Positions 1 to 8,939 of a DNA stretch of 64,000 nucleotides are shown one piece after another. Positions within the stretch are counted from its first letter, which is position 1; every line of letters starts with the position of its first letter. The position numbers and the translations under genes are program-made. Origin of the DNA: Nocardia fusca NBRC 14340 (GTDB lineage Bacteria; Actinomycetota; Actinomycetes; Mycobacteriales; Mycobacteriaceae); contig NZ_BDCU01000018.1 in NCBI RefSeq assembly GCF_001618425.1, positions 248,001-312,000 of the forward strand, given 5' to 3'. Under the pieces are notes generated by a model. The model made no database searches. It had not been told where the DNA came from and worked only from the letters and a program-made list of their open reading frames with translations.

Positions 1-2778
1 AACGCGCAGATTGCGCCACGACGGCGTCGGGCCGATATCGATGGGGATCACCTGCCCGATCGAGCGGGCCCCGGACGCCGGATCCGTGACACCGTACTCG
101 ATATCGACGGGTTGTCCCGGCATGACCTCGCCGTCCTGGGTGATCGCCCGGAACCGGCCCGCCGCGGTGATGGCCATGATTCCGGCGCGGTCGGCCGGGT
201 CGGGCAGCCGGTACCAGCCGGTGGTCAGTTCGGCCGATTCCTGCTGACCGGCGGTACCGAGTACGGGGGTGGTGTCGGCCAGGCCGAACGGCAATGGCGC
301 CCCGCCGGTTTGGGTGACCGAGGTGCCGTCGGAGGTATCGCTGAGGGCATCGGCGAGGCTGTTGTCGTCCACGGGCTGATCGTCGTCGGACGTGACGTCG
401 GCGACCCCGCCGGGGACGAAGCCGTCGGCGTTCGCCGCGAATGCCGTGGCGGCGTCATCGGTCAGCGGCGGGAGCATCGAGGTGTTCGGGTCGGATTCGA
501 CCAGGACATCGTTGGCCAGTCCGCACGGTTTCCCCAGTACGGCATCCACATTCGAGCGGGCGAGGGAGAACGCCGGATACTGGGTGGCCGCGGCGGTGGC
601 GAACGAGCCCACCTGGAAGATCACGATCACGGCCGCCGCCACCGTCAGCGGCGGAATCTTCACCAACCGCCAGGCCCGCGGCGAAACCCGGTGTGGGGTA
701 CCCGGTTCCGGCGCCCGCAGATGCCACCACCCGGCGAGTACCAGGCACAGCACGGCCACGGTCAGGAATATCTCGCTCATCCCGACGCCGCCGATCGCCG
801 GAGCCGTATCCCACCAGGGAATACCGTGGCCGGACGCGTAGAACCATTTGTTCACGCCGGTGAAGATCTGCGCCAGCGCCACCGCCACGATGGCGGCGAA
901 CAGCGCGCGGTACCGCGGCGCCCGCATCACCTTCGGACCCACCGCCACCGCGGTGACCACGGCGACGGCGCCGGCCAGCCCGGCGAAAACACCGTTGTGG
1001 TGGGTGAACTTCGTGGGCACGGTCGCCATCAGCAGCATCGCGCCGAAGGTGATCCCGAGCAGGCGTTTCGCCGGGCCCGAGGTGACGAAGGGGATGCGCC
1101 CGCCCTTGCGCAACAGCACGAAGGCGCACACCAGCAGCCCGAGCCACATCGCGACGACCCCGAAACGGCGTCCGATCGAACCGTCGGCGGTGGCGGTGAA
1201 CAACCGCTGATAGGCCTGGTAGTCGTCGAACCACGGCACCGACGGGCCGACCGCGTTGTGCACCCGGGTCATCTCGAACATCGCCGACAGCGGTTGGACG
1301 CCGAATGCGAAGACCAGCACCAGCGTTCCGGCCGCGGCCAGCGGGGCCAGTAGCGCGCCGTAGGCGGAAATCCGTGCGGGCCACCCGCTATCCGCGCCAC
1401 GCCGTGCGGTGGCCGCCGCCACAGCGCGGGCCCGCCGGAGACCGAACCGCACCACCGAGCGCGCCCCGGCCGCCAGCGGCGCGAAACAGATCACCCCAGA
1501 CGGCGCCGCGGTGAGACTGAATGCCGCGATCAGGATCGCGATGGCATACGGGAGCAGGCGTCTGCTCGCGATGGCGTGCTCGACGAAAACCCAGGTGAGC
1601 AGGACGGCGACCGCGATCACCGGTTCCGGTCGCAGCCCGTTGTTATAGGGCAGCCAGATGGCGAGGAAGCCCATCGCACCGGTGCCGACCACAATGCGGT
1701 CGCGGCGCAGCCCGGCGCCGAGCCGCGGGATCACCTCACGGCTCAGGGTGAGCCACGCGAGGACCCCGGCGAGCAGGGTGGGCAGGCGCACCCACGGACT
1801 GGCGATACTGATCTCGGTCAGCTGCGCGATCACGTCGTAGGGCGGCGTACCGACCGGGTTCTCCGGCACCCCGAAGAACCGGAAGTAGTTGGCCATATAA
1901 CCGGAGACCAGCGAGGTGCGGGCCATACCGAATTGGTAGCCGTCGTCGGAGGTGGTGGAACCGATGAAATGCCACAGCAGCAGGGTCGCGAGGACACCCG
2001 CGTCGATACCGGTGACGGTGCGCCAGCGTTGCGGTACGAGGCGCCGGATCCGGCGCCCGTCGGACCGGTCGAGCCGTAGCAGTGCGATCAGGGCAACCGC
2101 CGTCAGTACCACCGCCAGCACGGTCGCGGCGCGTTTGGTGAACGTCGGGGTGACCGAGAACCGGCTGTCGACCTCCACCTCGACACTGGCACCGGCCGCA
2201 GTGGTCAGATCGCTGAACACCCCGACCACCTGCGGCCGGAAGTCCCCGGCCAGGAAGAGCGGTTCGGTCTCGGTACCGGTGAGCTCGGCGGTTGTGGCGG
2301 CGCTGTCGGAACGGACCGTGAGCGTGGCCGCACGGAGTTGCTGGAGCGGCACACTGAACATCGATTGGCTGCGCAGTACCACCTCGAGGCGGGCCGGCCG
2401 CCCGTCCTGCGCGGGTTGCACCCGGGCGACGAATCCGTACTTCTCGAGGTCGGGCGCATCCGCGGGCATGGTCGCCGCGATCAGCCCACCGGTCTCGGCC
2501 AACTGGTCCAGTGCCGCGCCGGGAACGGTGACATCGAAGGTGAGCGGTGCGTAGGACACCAGCGGCGCGGTGATACTGCGGGTCGATCCCTGCTGTGGCC
2601 AGCCGATAGTCGTCTTGTCCACATGGACCGGGAGCAGCGGTACCGCGACCGCGAGCACGGTCGCGAACAGGCCCGCGACCAAGGCGATCCACTTCGCCCA
2701 TCTACTGTGTGCCGGCCCCGGTGGTGGTGGTTGCTCGCCCGTGGGCGCCTCGTCCGCCCGCACCATGGTGTCCGTCAC
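1..2778 (-). CDS. Arabinosyltransferase, Emb family (C-terminus outside window)
   Basis: Membrane arabinosyltransferase of the EmbA/B/C family, which polymerises arabinan of arabinogalactan and lipoarabinomannan from decaprenylphosphoryl-arabinose. The reading frame stays open to the window edge, so about 925 residues of a roughly 1080-residue family are present. Visible family marks: an N-terminal membrane anchor followed by WPQQGSTRSITAPLVSY, a multi-TM core containing PTKFTHHNGVFAGL, VGPSVPWFDDYQAYQRLFT, and the extracellular GKPCGLANDVLVE segment. Which of EmbA, B or C it is cannot be decided here. Two starts are possible, GTG 2778 and ATG 2766. A TACGAT hexamer lies 8 nt before GTG 2778 with no Shine-Dalgarno sequence, suggesting a leaderless message. 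The next genes upstream (HD protein, helR) are co-oriented but 240 bp or more away. Confidence 0.93.
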   Translation of the reverse strand, partial: MTDTMVRADEAPTGEQPPPPGPAHSRWAKWIALVAGLFATVLAVAVPLLPVHVDKTTIGWPQQGSTRSITAPLVSYAPLTFDVTVPGAALDQLAETGGLIAATMPADAPDLEKYGFVARVQPAQDGRPARLEVVLRSQSMFSVPLQQLRAATLTVRSDSAATTAELTGTETEPLFLAGDFRPQVVGVFSDLTTAAGASVEVEVDSRFSVTPTFTKRAATVLAVVLTAVALIALLRLDRSDGRRIRRLVPQRWRTVTGIDAGVLATLLLWHFIGSTTSDDGYQFGMARTSLVSGYMANYFRFFGVPENPVGTPPYDVIAQLTEISIASPWVRLPTLLAGVLAWLTLSREVIPRLGAGLRRDRIVVGTGAMGFLAIWLPYNNGLRPEPVIAVAVLLTWVFVEHAIASRRLLPYAIAILIAAFSLTAAPSGVICFAPLAAGARSVVRFGLRRARAVAAATARRGADSGWPARISAYGALLAPLAAAGTLVLVFAFGVQPLSAMFEMTRVHNAVGPSVPWFDDYQAYQRLFTATADGSIGRRFGVVAMWLGLLVCAFVLLRKGGRIPFVTSGPAKRLLGITFGAMLLMATVPTKFTHHNGVFAGLAGAVAVVTAVAVGPKVMRAPRYRALFAAIVAVALAQIFTGVNKWFYASGHGIPWWDTAPAIGGVGMSEIFLTVAVLCLVLAGWWHLRAPEPGTPHRVSPRAWRLVKIPPLTVAAAVIVIFQVGSFATAAATQYPAFSLARSNVDAVLGKPCGLANDVLVESDPNTSMLPPLTDDAATAFAANADGFVPGGVADVTSDDDQPVDDNSLADALSDTSDGTSVTQTGGAPLPFGLADTTPVLGTAGQQESAELTTGWYRLPDPADRAGIMAITAAGRFRAITQDGEVMPGQPVDIEYGVTDPASGARSIGQVIPIDIGPTPSWRNLRV

Positions 2779-3021
2779 GGGGCGCGATCGTATCGTGACG
2801 CATTCGTAACCGGAGGAATCGGGCGCGGGATTCTCAGCCCGCGCTCAGGTGGGAAAATTCGCGCGACCGTGTGAACAGCGAGGACGGCGATTCCCGATGT
2901 CGGCGGACCCGGCCGGGGCGGCGACCACCGCCGCCCGGTCGGGTATCGGCGCCGGGCGAGCGCGGTCGCCGACTCGATACGGCATGATCCGGCACCCGGC
3001 ACCCGGCGCCCGCCGCGGCGT

Positions 3022-3660
3022 CTATTCCGGCCATGGACCTGCCTCGATGGCGTCCACGAAATCGGTGCGGGTGAAGCCCGGCTGGAAACGGGCGAGCACA
3101 TCGGCGTTGATGGTGCCGAACGTGGTGTCGGGTCGATCGGCGAAACCATGGGCGAAGGCGGCCAGGATCTGCTTCTTGAAATCGGGTCGCGGATGAGCCT
3201 CGACCACCGCGCGGATATCACCGGGGTCCAGGTCGTGGTAGCCGATACCGAGGACATCGGTGGCGACACCGGCGTTCACCAGCGCGATCTCGGGTTCCAT
3301 GTGTTCGGGGATACCGGGGGTGGTGTGCAGGGCGATAGCCGTCCACACCCGCTGGGCCGCCGCGGTGTCCAGTCCGTGCGCGGTGAGGAAACGACGCGCT
3401 TCGTCGGCGCCGTCGACTTCGAATCGTTGATGGGTGGTGCGATAGGCGTCGGTCAACCCCAGATCGTGGAAGAGCGCGCCGACGTAGAGCAGTTCGGGGT
3501 CGGGATCCAGGCCGCGCCGCCTACCCCACAGCATCCCGAACAGGTACACCCGCCGGGAGTGGTGGAACAGTAGCGGCGATGCGCTGTCGCGCACCAGATC
3601 GGTGGCCTCGGCCACCATCCGGCTGCCGGGTATCACAACTCCTGCGATGGTCTCGCTCAT
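3022..3660 (-). CDS. HD-domain hydrolase, cyanamide-hydratase-like
   Basis: A 212-residue soluble protein with an HD fold: a His near residue 33 (FHHSRRVYLFG), the metal-binding HD pair in YVGALFHDLGLTD near residue 88, then downstream His in AIALHTTPGIPEH. The overall pattern resembles the cyanamide hydratase / DDI2 subgroup of HD phosphohydrolases. Substrate cannot be read from sequence; many relatives are annotated only as HD proteins. A strong AGGAGG ribosome site lies 7-8 nt before the ATG. It is downstream of helR on the same strand, 221 bp away, so may be a separate unit. Confident in the fold, not in the reaction. Confidence 0.85.
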   Translation of the reverse strand: MSETIAGVVIPGSRMVAEATDLVRDSASPLLFHHSRRVYLFGMLWGRRRGLDPDPELLYVGALFHDLGLTDAYRTTHQRFEVDGADEARRFLTAHGLDTAAAQRVWTAIALHTTPGIPEHMEPEIALVNAGVATDVLGIGYHDLDPGDIRAVVEAHPRPDFKKQILAAFAHGFADRPDTTFGTINADVLARFQPGFTRTDFVDAIEAGPWPE

Positions 3661-3881
3661 ACCGAAACCTCCTGTACACGAGATGGCCGCTGTCGTGCGC
3701 GGAACGTCGAGAAGGCCGGCGCCGCTGTCGTTTCCTGGGTGCGCCGGTGGCCCCGCGCCGCAGTAGGTACTGCCCGGATCTTGTCGAAGGTGCCGGCCGA
3801 GGGCGGAACGAGCATAGATCGCGAGCAGGGACGGGGGAGTCGTGGTCGATCGGCGTGTGGCCCGAAATTTCGAGAATCATA

Positions 3882-6209
3882 TTACCGATTTCCGTCATTC
3901 AATCTTTCCGTAATCGACAACGTAATTATCGGTGGAGCCGGTATGTGCCGTCGCGGCACCGCAGATCGAAGGAGATCGCCGTGGGTGAGGACGAGTCCGT
4001 CTACCGGGACCCTTTCGACCGCGCGATCGCCCGCGACCGGTGTCCCGGTGTCGGTGAGTCCGTGCAGTGCCGCGGGCAGCGGCTGCCGGTGCAGCACACC
4101 GAGTCGCTGGGTGGCCCGGGTCAGGGCCACGTACAGTTCGGCCGCGCCCCGCGGTCCGTCGGCGAGGATCCGTTCCGGCTCCACGACCAGGACGGCGTCG
4201 AACTCGAGGCCCTTGGTCTCCGAGGCCGCGACCGCGCCCGGTACATCCGGTGGGCCGATCACCACGCTGGTGCCTTCGCGGTCCGCTTCCGCTTCGACGA
4301 ACTCGGCCACGGCGTCCGCCAACTCGTGCTCGGTCACCCGCCTGGACCACGGCCGGACTCCGCAGGCGCGCACCGACTCCGGTGGCTCGATCCCGGGCGC
4401 GAACTCGGCCAGCACCGCGGCGGCGACGGTCATGATCTCCGCGGGGGTGCGGTAGTTCACTGTCAGCGATCGGTACACCCACCGGCCCGGTACGTACGGC
4501 CGCAATACCGCGTCCCACGACCGCGCCCCCGCCGCCGACCGGCGTTGCGCGAGATCGCCGACGATGGTGAAGGACCGGCCCGGGCAGCGTCGCATCAGCA
4601 CCCGCCAATCCATCTCGGACAGTTCCTGGGCCTCGTCGACCACCACGTGCCGGTAGGTCCAGTTCCGGTCGGCGGCAGCGCGTTCGACGAGTTCGCGGGT
4701 ATCGCGTTCGAGGAAGCGATCCGCCAGGTCCTCGGCGTAGAGAAGATCCTGTGCGAACAGGTGATCCTCGTCGTCCATCATGTCGGCGCGGTCGACCATG
4801 ATGTCCAGTACGCCCGCGGCGTACTGCGCCTCGGCCGCGCGTGCACGGTCGGCGGCCCGCACGTCCGGATCGCCTCCACCCAGCAGATCGGCCAGCTCGT
4901 CGAGCAGCGGCACGTCCGAGACGGTCCAGGCCGCGCCCGCGGCGCGGAACAGGGCCGGGTCGGCGCCCGCCGCGCGCAACCGCTCGGGGGACGAGTACAG
5001 CGACGACAGCAGGTCCTGCGGGGTGAGGACCGGCCAGAGCAGGTCCAGCGCCGCGGTGAACGCGGAGTTGTCGGCGAGTTCGGCGGTCAGGTCCTTGCGC
5101 ATGTCCTCCCATGCCGCTTTGTCGTCGCGAGTCAGCCATCCCCGGCCGATGCGGCCGATCGCTCGTTCGGTGAGCACGTAGGTGACGATCTCGCGGAACA
5201 CCGCCCGGGCCTCGTTGTGCGGCAGTTCGCTCGCCCGCGCCTCCTCCCGGGCCCATTCGGCGGTTCCGGCATCGATGCGCACGGTCACATCCGCCAGTTC
5301 GATCGGCAGCGGCCGTTCCGGTAGCCGCTGCCGATCCGCGATCGCCGCGGCGAGTACGTCCAGGATCCGCAGCGACCCCTTGACCCGCGCCGCCTCCGGA
5401 GCGTCTTCGGCCGTGACCCGCAGGCCCGGCACGAAATCACCGGTTGTCATGAAGACCACGTCGGATTCGCCGAGCGAGGGCAGCACCCGGCCGATGTGGT
5501 TCAGGAAGGCCGGGTTGGGTCCGACGACCAGCACACCGTGGCGCTCGATGCGCTCCCGCCGGGTATAGAGGAGATACGCGACACGGTGCAGCGCGACGAC
5601 GGTTTTCCCGGTACCGGGACCGCCCTCGATCACCAGCACACCGGGATGGTCCAGCCGGATGATCTCGTCCTGTTCGGCCTGGATCGTGGCGACGATATCG
5701 CGCATTCCCTCGCCGCGCGGCGCGGCGACCGCCGCGAGCAGGGCGGCATCACCGCGCGCGTCGCCCGCCGGGCGCCCCAGTACCTCGTCGGTGAACTCGA
5801 CCAGCCGGCGCCCGCGGGAATGGAACTGGCGGCGCCGCCGCATGTTCTCCGGGCTGGCGGCGGTCGCGACGTAGAACGGGCGCGCGGCCGGCGCCCGCCA
5901 ATCCAGCAGCAGAGGTTCGTACTCGTTCGCTTCGTCGTACAGGCCGATCCGCCCGATATAGGAGACCTCGCCCGCCACCGAGTCCAACCGGCCGAAACAC
6001 AGTGTGTTGTCGGCCACGTCCAGTCGCTTCACCTCTCGGGCCAGCGCCCGGACCTCGGCATCACGGTCCAGCAGCGTGGTGCCGTTTCCGCGCAGGGCAG
6101 CGTGGTATCTCCCCTTGGCCCGGGCGCGTTCGGCATCGAGCCGGGCGTAGAGTTCGTCCACGTAGGCCCGTTCGGAGTGCAGCTCGTCTTCGTATCCCCG
6201 GTCCGCCAT
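3882..6209 (-). CDS. helR: HelR/HelD-type RNA polymerase recycling ATPase
   Basis: A 775-residue UvrD/Rep-like ATPase of the HelD class. Residues 1-60 form a charged helical hairpin (YEDELHSERAYVDELYARL) like the arm that enters the RNA polymerase secondary channel; Walker A is EGGPGTGKTVV near residue 198; VVDEAQELSEMDW is the Walker B/motif II region; NYRTPAEI and LYVALTRATQRLGVLHR are superfamily-1 motifs near the C-terminus. In actinobacteria HelR removes stalled polymerase and displaces rifamycins, giving tolerance (family knowledge). A 19-bp inverted repeat 92 bp upstream fits the rifamycin-associated element described for this gene class, so induction by rifamycins is a reasonable inference. 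Length and motifs look intact. Confidence 0.9.
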   Translation of the reverse strand: MADRGYEDELHSERAYVDELYARLDAERARAKGRYHAALRGNGTTLLDRDAEVRALAREVKRLDVADNTLCFGRLDSVAGEVSYIGRIGLYDEANEYEPLLLDWRAPAARPFYVATAASPENMRRRRQFHSRGRRLVEFTDEVLGRPAGDARGDAALLAAVAAPRGEGMRDIVATIQAEQDEIIRLDHPGVLVIEGGPGTGKTVVALHRVAYLLYTRRERIERHGVLVVGPNPAFLNHIGRVLPSLGESDVVFMTTGDFVPGLRVTAEDAPEAARVKGSLRILDVLAAAIADRQRLPERPLPIELADVTVRIDAGTAEWAREEARASELPHNEARAVFREIVTYVLTERAIGRIGRGWLTRDDKAAWEDMRKDLTAELADNSAFTAALDLLWPVLTPQDLLSSLYSSPERLRAAGADPALFRAAGAAWTVSDVPLLDELADLLGGGDPDVRAADRARAAEAQYAAGVLDIMVDRADMMDDEDHLFAQDLLYAEDLADRFLERDTRELVERAAADRNWTYRHVVVDEAQELSEMDWRVLMRRCPGRSFTIVGDLAQRRSAAGARSWDAVLRPYVPGRWVYRSLTVNYRTPAEIMTVAAAVLAEFAPGIEPPESVRACGVRPWSRRVTEHELADAVAEFVEAEADREGTSVVIGPPDVPGAVAASETKGLEFDAVLVVEPERILADGPRGAAELYVALTRATQRLGVLHRQPLPAALHGLTDTGTPVAGDRAVERVPVDGLVLTHGDLLRSAVPRRHIPAPPIITLSITERLNDGNR

Positions 6210-6300
6210 ATACCCTCACTTCGTTCGACGATCGCTGCCGTTGTCGCGGCGGCCGGGTGCGCTCCCCGGCTTGCGACCGGACGATTCTGCGGCATCACCC

Positions 6301-6319
6301 GGGCCTTGCCGCAAGGCCC
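6301..6319 (-). promoter_or_regulatory. Candidate rifamycin-associated element (RAE) upstream of helR
   Basis: Perfect inverted repeat GGGCCTTGCCGCAAGGCCC (9-bp arms, 1-nt centre), 92 bp before the helR start. Read on the minus strand, a TTGCGG hexamer inside it is 19 nt from a CAGAAT hexamer, so the repeat may overlap the helR -35 region. Size and placement match the RAE known from rifamycin-inducible genes; the match to the published consensus is from memory. Confidence 0.65.
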
Positions 6320-6617
6320 CCGGTGCGCTATAGATTGATAGTGGAAGGGGCTGGAATCGCCTTTTCCACCATCGCCTTCATCTGCCGCAGTCGTTCCGGT
6401 GGCCCACCCACTCGTTTCGATCCGCTCGGTCCGCCCGTGCGGAGTCGTCCCGTACCCGGCGGAGGGTCCTGGTGGGTTTCACGGCGCAGCCCCGGCGAGC
6501 GAGCTCCCCGGCGAATATCGAACCTGCCGCGTCGGGAACGTACCGCCGGTTCTGCACACCTCGCCGAGCCGGGTAATCGGCAGCTTCGCCGGCCACCCGA
6601 GTGGGTTCGCCCGCGGT
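6320..6617. other. Intergenic region without a recognisable gene
   Basis: About 300 bp between the helR control region and the end of the MmyB-type regulator. Short frames on both strands have no recognisable protein features. It may hold the 3' end of the regulator transcript. Confidence 0.5.
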
Positions 6618-7454
6618 CTACTGCCCGGCAGCTCGCGGTGGCACCAGGCGTAGCGTCTGACCGGCGGCGGGGGCGCGGGTCACGAGCCAGACCACGACGC
6701 TCTGCTCCTGGCCACTTTCCAGCGTCTCGAACGGTACGTCGACCGCACCCAGCTGCGGGTGGTCGAAGCGGAGGGTCGGCGTGACCGGATGCCCCGGGCC
6801 CTGCGGACGCCAGCGCGTCGCGAACTCGGGAATCGTGTGCAGGGTGTCGATGGTCTCCCGCAGGCCGGTGTCGCCGGGCCAGCGCAGACTCGCGCGGCGC
6901 AGGGTCTCGGCGAAGGTATCGGCGGCCTCGGTCCAGTTGCGCAGCGTTTTCCGTGCCATCGGATGGCCGTAGACATAGCGGGCGAGATTCACCGTGTCCC
7001 GGTCGTCCAGCAGGCCCAGCGGTGTGACGAAATCCTCCCAGGCCGCGTTCCAGCTCAGCACATTGAGGCGCCTGCCCAGGACGAACGCCGCGGTGGGCGC
7101 CAGGGCTCGCAGGACTGCCTCGATCGTCTCGGGTACCTGGTCCTGCTCATCGGTGGGCTCCGGGCAGCGCGATTCGTTGCTACTGGTCAATGCGAGCCAG
7201 CCGAAGGTGCTGCGTTCCCGCTCGTCGAGCAGCAGGGCGGTGGCCAGCGCTTCCACCACCGCTATCGAGGGATTGGTGTCCCGGCCCTGTTCGAGCCGGG
7301 CCAGATAATCGGCACTGACACCCGCCCGGACGGCCACCTCTTCGCGTCGCAGTCCGGGGGTGCGCCTGCGCCCGCCCGCGGGAAGTCCGATATCGCTGGG
7401 TCGCAGTTCGGCGCGGCGTCTGACCAGGAACTCCGCGAATGCGCTTCGGGTCAT
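6618..7454 (-). CDS. XRE-family regulator with MmyB-like ligand-binding domain
   Basis: A 278-residue DNA-binding protein. Residues 1-75 are a helix-turn-helix of the kind RRTPGLRREEVAVRAGVSADYLARLEQGR, followed by the MmyB/PAS-like domain (AFVLGRRLNVLSWNAAWEDF, RNWTEAADTFAETLRRASLRWPGD, FDHPQLGAVDVPFETLES). MmyB regulators probably sense a fatty-acyl or similar ligand (family knowledge). It is divergent from the yceI-like gene; a near-perfect 21-bp palindrome lies between them, the obvious candidate operator for control of both genes. Full length for the family. Confidence 0.93.
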   Translation of the reverse strand: MTRSAFAEFLVRRRAELRPSDIGLPAGGRRRTPGLRREEVAVRAGVSADYLARLEQGRDTNPSIAVVEALATALLLDERERSTFGWLALTSSNESRCPEPTDEQDQVPETIEAVLRALAPTAAFVLGRRLNVLSWNAAWEDFVTPLGLLDDRDTVNLARYVYGHPMARKTLRNWTEAADTFAETLRRASLRWPGDTGLRETIDTLHTIPEFATRWRPQGPGHPVTPTLRFDHPQLGAVDVPFETLESGQEQSVVVWLVTRAPAAGQTLRLVPPRAAGQ

Positions 7455-7513
7455 AGGACCATCGTGCCCTGTTCCGGGCCGCGCAGCCGCGCCTTGTCAG
7501 GTCCAGGATAACG

Positions 7514-7534
7514 GGGGTCTGGTAACCGGACCCC
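7514..7534. promoter_or_regulatory. 21-bp palindrome, candidate MmyB-type operator
   Basis: Arms GGGGTC (7514-7519) and GACCCC (7529-7534) enclose GGTAACC (7521-7527); nine of ten base pairs match around the centre at 7524. A second overlapping repeat, CCGGACC/GGTCCGG, spans 7526-7541. The site sits in the divergent regulator/yceI interval, just before the yceI starts. Confidence 0.55.
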
Positions 7535-7543
7535 GGTCCGGCG

Positions 7544-8104
7544 ATGGTCGATGACATGACCACTCCACCGGAAACCACCGGCACCACCACTCTGCGTCCC
7601 GGCGCCTGGGCACTCGACAGCGCGCACTCCTCGATCGCCTTCACCGTGCGGCATCTCGGTATCGCCAAGGTGCGCGGCGGCTTCACCCGCTTCGAGACCG
7701 AGTTCGTCGTGGACGAGTCCGGCGCCGCGACCCTCGGCGCGACCGTACATCTCGACTCGTTCGACACCGGCAACCCCGACCGCGACGCCCATGTCCGCAC
7801 CGCCGATTTCCTCGATGTCGCCAACCGTCCGACCCTCACCTTCCGGGCCGTCGAACCGGTCCGTATCGCCGAATCGTTCACCGTGCCGGGTGAGGCCACG
7901 CTGGGCGGGATCACCCGGCCGATCACCCTGGACGTCGAATGGGGCGGTATCGGCGACTTCGGTCCCAGCGGCGAACGGCACGCCGGTTTCTCCGCGACCG
8001 GCACCATCAAACGCACGGAGTTCGGTGTCGGGGGACCATTGCCCGGGATGCTGAGCGATGCGGTCAAGATCGAACTGGAGATCCAGCTCATCGAGCCGAA
8101 GTAG
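7544..8104 (+). CDS. YceI-family lipid-binding protein
   Basis: A 186-residue YceI domain protein, an extended lipocalin-like beta barrel that binds isoprenoid or other amphiphilic lipids. Family marks include WALDSAHSSIAFTVRHLGIAKVRGGF near the N-terminus, DSFDTGNPDRDAHVRTADFLDV in the middle and the closing EFGVGGPLPGMLSDAVKIELEIQ. There is no signal peptide, so it is probably cytoplasmic. Starts at ATG 7544 and ATG 7556 are both possible; the upstream palindrome at 7514-7534 leaves little room for the first. Divergent from, and probably regulated by, the MmyB-type protein. Confidence 0.92.
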   Translation: MVDDMTTPPETTGTTTLRPGAWALDSAHSSIAFTVRHLGIAKVRGGFTRFETEFVVDESGAATLGATVHLDSFDTGNPDRDAHVRTADFLDVANRPTLTFRAVEPVRIAESFTVPGEATLGGITRPITLDVEWGGIGDFGPSGERHAGFSATGTIKRTEFGVGGPLPGMLSDAVKIELEIQLIEPK

Positions 8105-8143
8105 GCCGGACCGCCGCCGCGGTACCGAACCGCCGCCGCCGGG

Positions 8144-8166
8144 GCCGGACGTAGCGGACGTCCGGC
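8144..8166. terminator. Stem-loop between convergent genes
   Basis: Perfect 9-bp stem GCCGGACGT/ACGTCCGGC with a 5-nt loop, between the convergent yceI-like and phosphotransferase genes. No T tract follows, as is common in high-GC actinobacteria. Confidence 0.6.
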
Positions 8167-8224
8167 TCGCCGCGGCTCCCGCGCGCCGCCTGCCGGCGGT
8201 CGCCCGACGACTTGAGATTCGGCG

Positions 8225-8827
8225 TCACCCGAGCACGGTCCGCTCCCGGCGCAACACGGCCCGGGCCAGTTCGGCCGGGGTCCCCGTGGTGGTATCCACC
8301 ACGGTGTCGTAGGGGTGGCCGTGCGCGTGGACGGTCGGCAGGTGGCCCCGCGCCAACCCGGCCGGGTGGCCGCGAGCCAGTTCCCGCCGGTCGGCGACAG
8401 CCGGCGGGCAGGTGACCCGGACCAGTTGGACCTCCAGGCCGGACAGGGCGTCCAGCCACATCGGTAGCAGGTCCGGGGTCAGCAACATCTCGTCGACGAC
8501 GAGATGATCGCCGCCATGGGCGAATGCGGCGGCCGCGGCACACGCGGAGCGCAACATCCGGCGTCCGACGCCGCCGTAGCGGATGACCACCGACGGCCGG
8601 CCCTGCGCGTCGTGGCCGGTGCGGTCGTACCAGAAGCCGTCGCGGCTGCGCGGGCCGTCCCGCCCGCCACCCCAGTTCGGCGGAACCAACCCGAACAGAG
8701 TGTCGATTCCCCAATAGACGAACGGAATATCGCTCTCGTCCTGGATGGCCCGGGCCAGCGTCGTCTTACCGGAGCTCGATGTTCCGTTGAGGAAGACGAC
8801 CCGGCAGGGGAGTTCGGGACTGTGCAC
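8225..8827 (-). CDS. Chloramphenicol phosphotransferase-like P-loop kinase
   Basis: A 200-residue P-loop kinase with the CPT pattern: VVFLNGTSSSGKTTLARAIQ (Walker A) at the N-terminus, GIDTLFGLVPP, RYGGVGRRMLRS, then DHLVVDEMLLTPDLLPMWL, and RVTCPPAVADRRELARG. CPT O-phosphorylates chloramphenicol in its producer; many homologues in other actinomycetes have unknown substrates, so resistance is not asserted. The start is placed at GTG 8827; GTG 8872 is an in-frame alternative, but the frame continues further back only as antisense to ilvD. Convergent with the yceI-like gene. Confidence 0.85.
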   Translation of the reverse strand: MHSPELPCRVVFLNGTSSSGKTTLARAIQDESDIPFVYWGIDTLFGLVPPNWGGGRDGPRSRDGFWYDRTGHDAQGRPSVVIRYGGVGRRMLRSACAAAAAFAHGGDHLVVDEMLLTPDLLPMWLDALSGLEVQLVRVTCPPAVADRRELARGHPAGLARGHLPTVHAHGHPYDTVVDTTTGTPAELARAVLRRERTVLG

Positions 8828-8939
8828 CGGATCACGGTAACCGTGCGCCTCGCGGTTTTCGGAAGGTTTCACGGCCGAGACGGGCGGACGCCGGGCGTGG
8901 CCCGGCGGTGTGCCGGGGCCGTAGGAGGATGATGGGTCC

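Noticed and set aside
112..1353. Long plus-strand frame at the left edge
   Set aside because: Antisense to the Emb coding frame, which shows family motifs; the plus translation is low-complexity.
3579..5324. Long plus-strand frame antisense to helR
   Set aside because: Its translation is an Arg/Gly-rich composition artefact of GC-rich codon bias, with no domain, while the opposite frame encodes a clear HelD protein.
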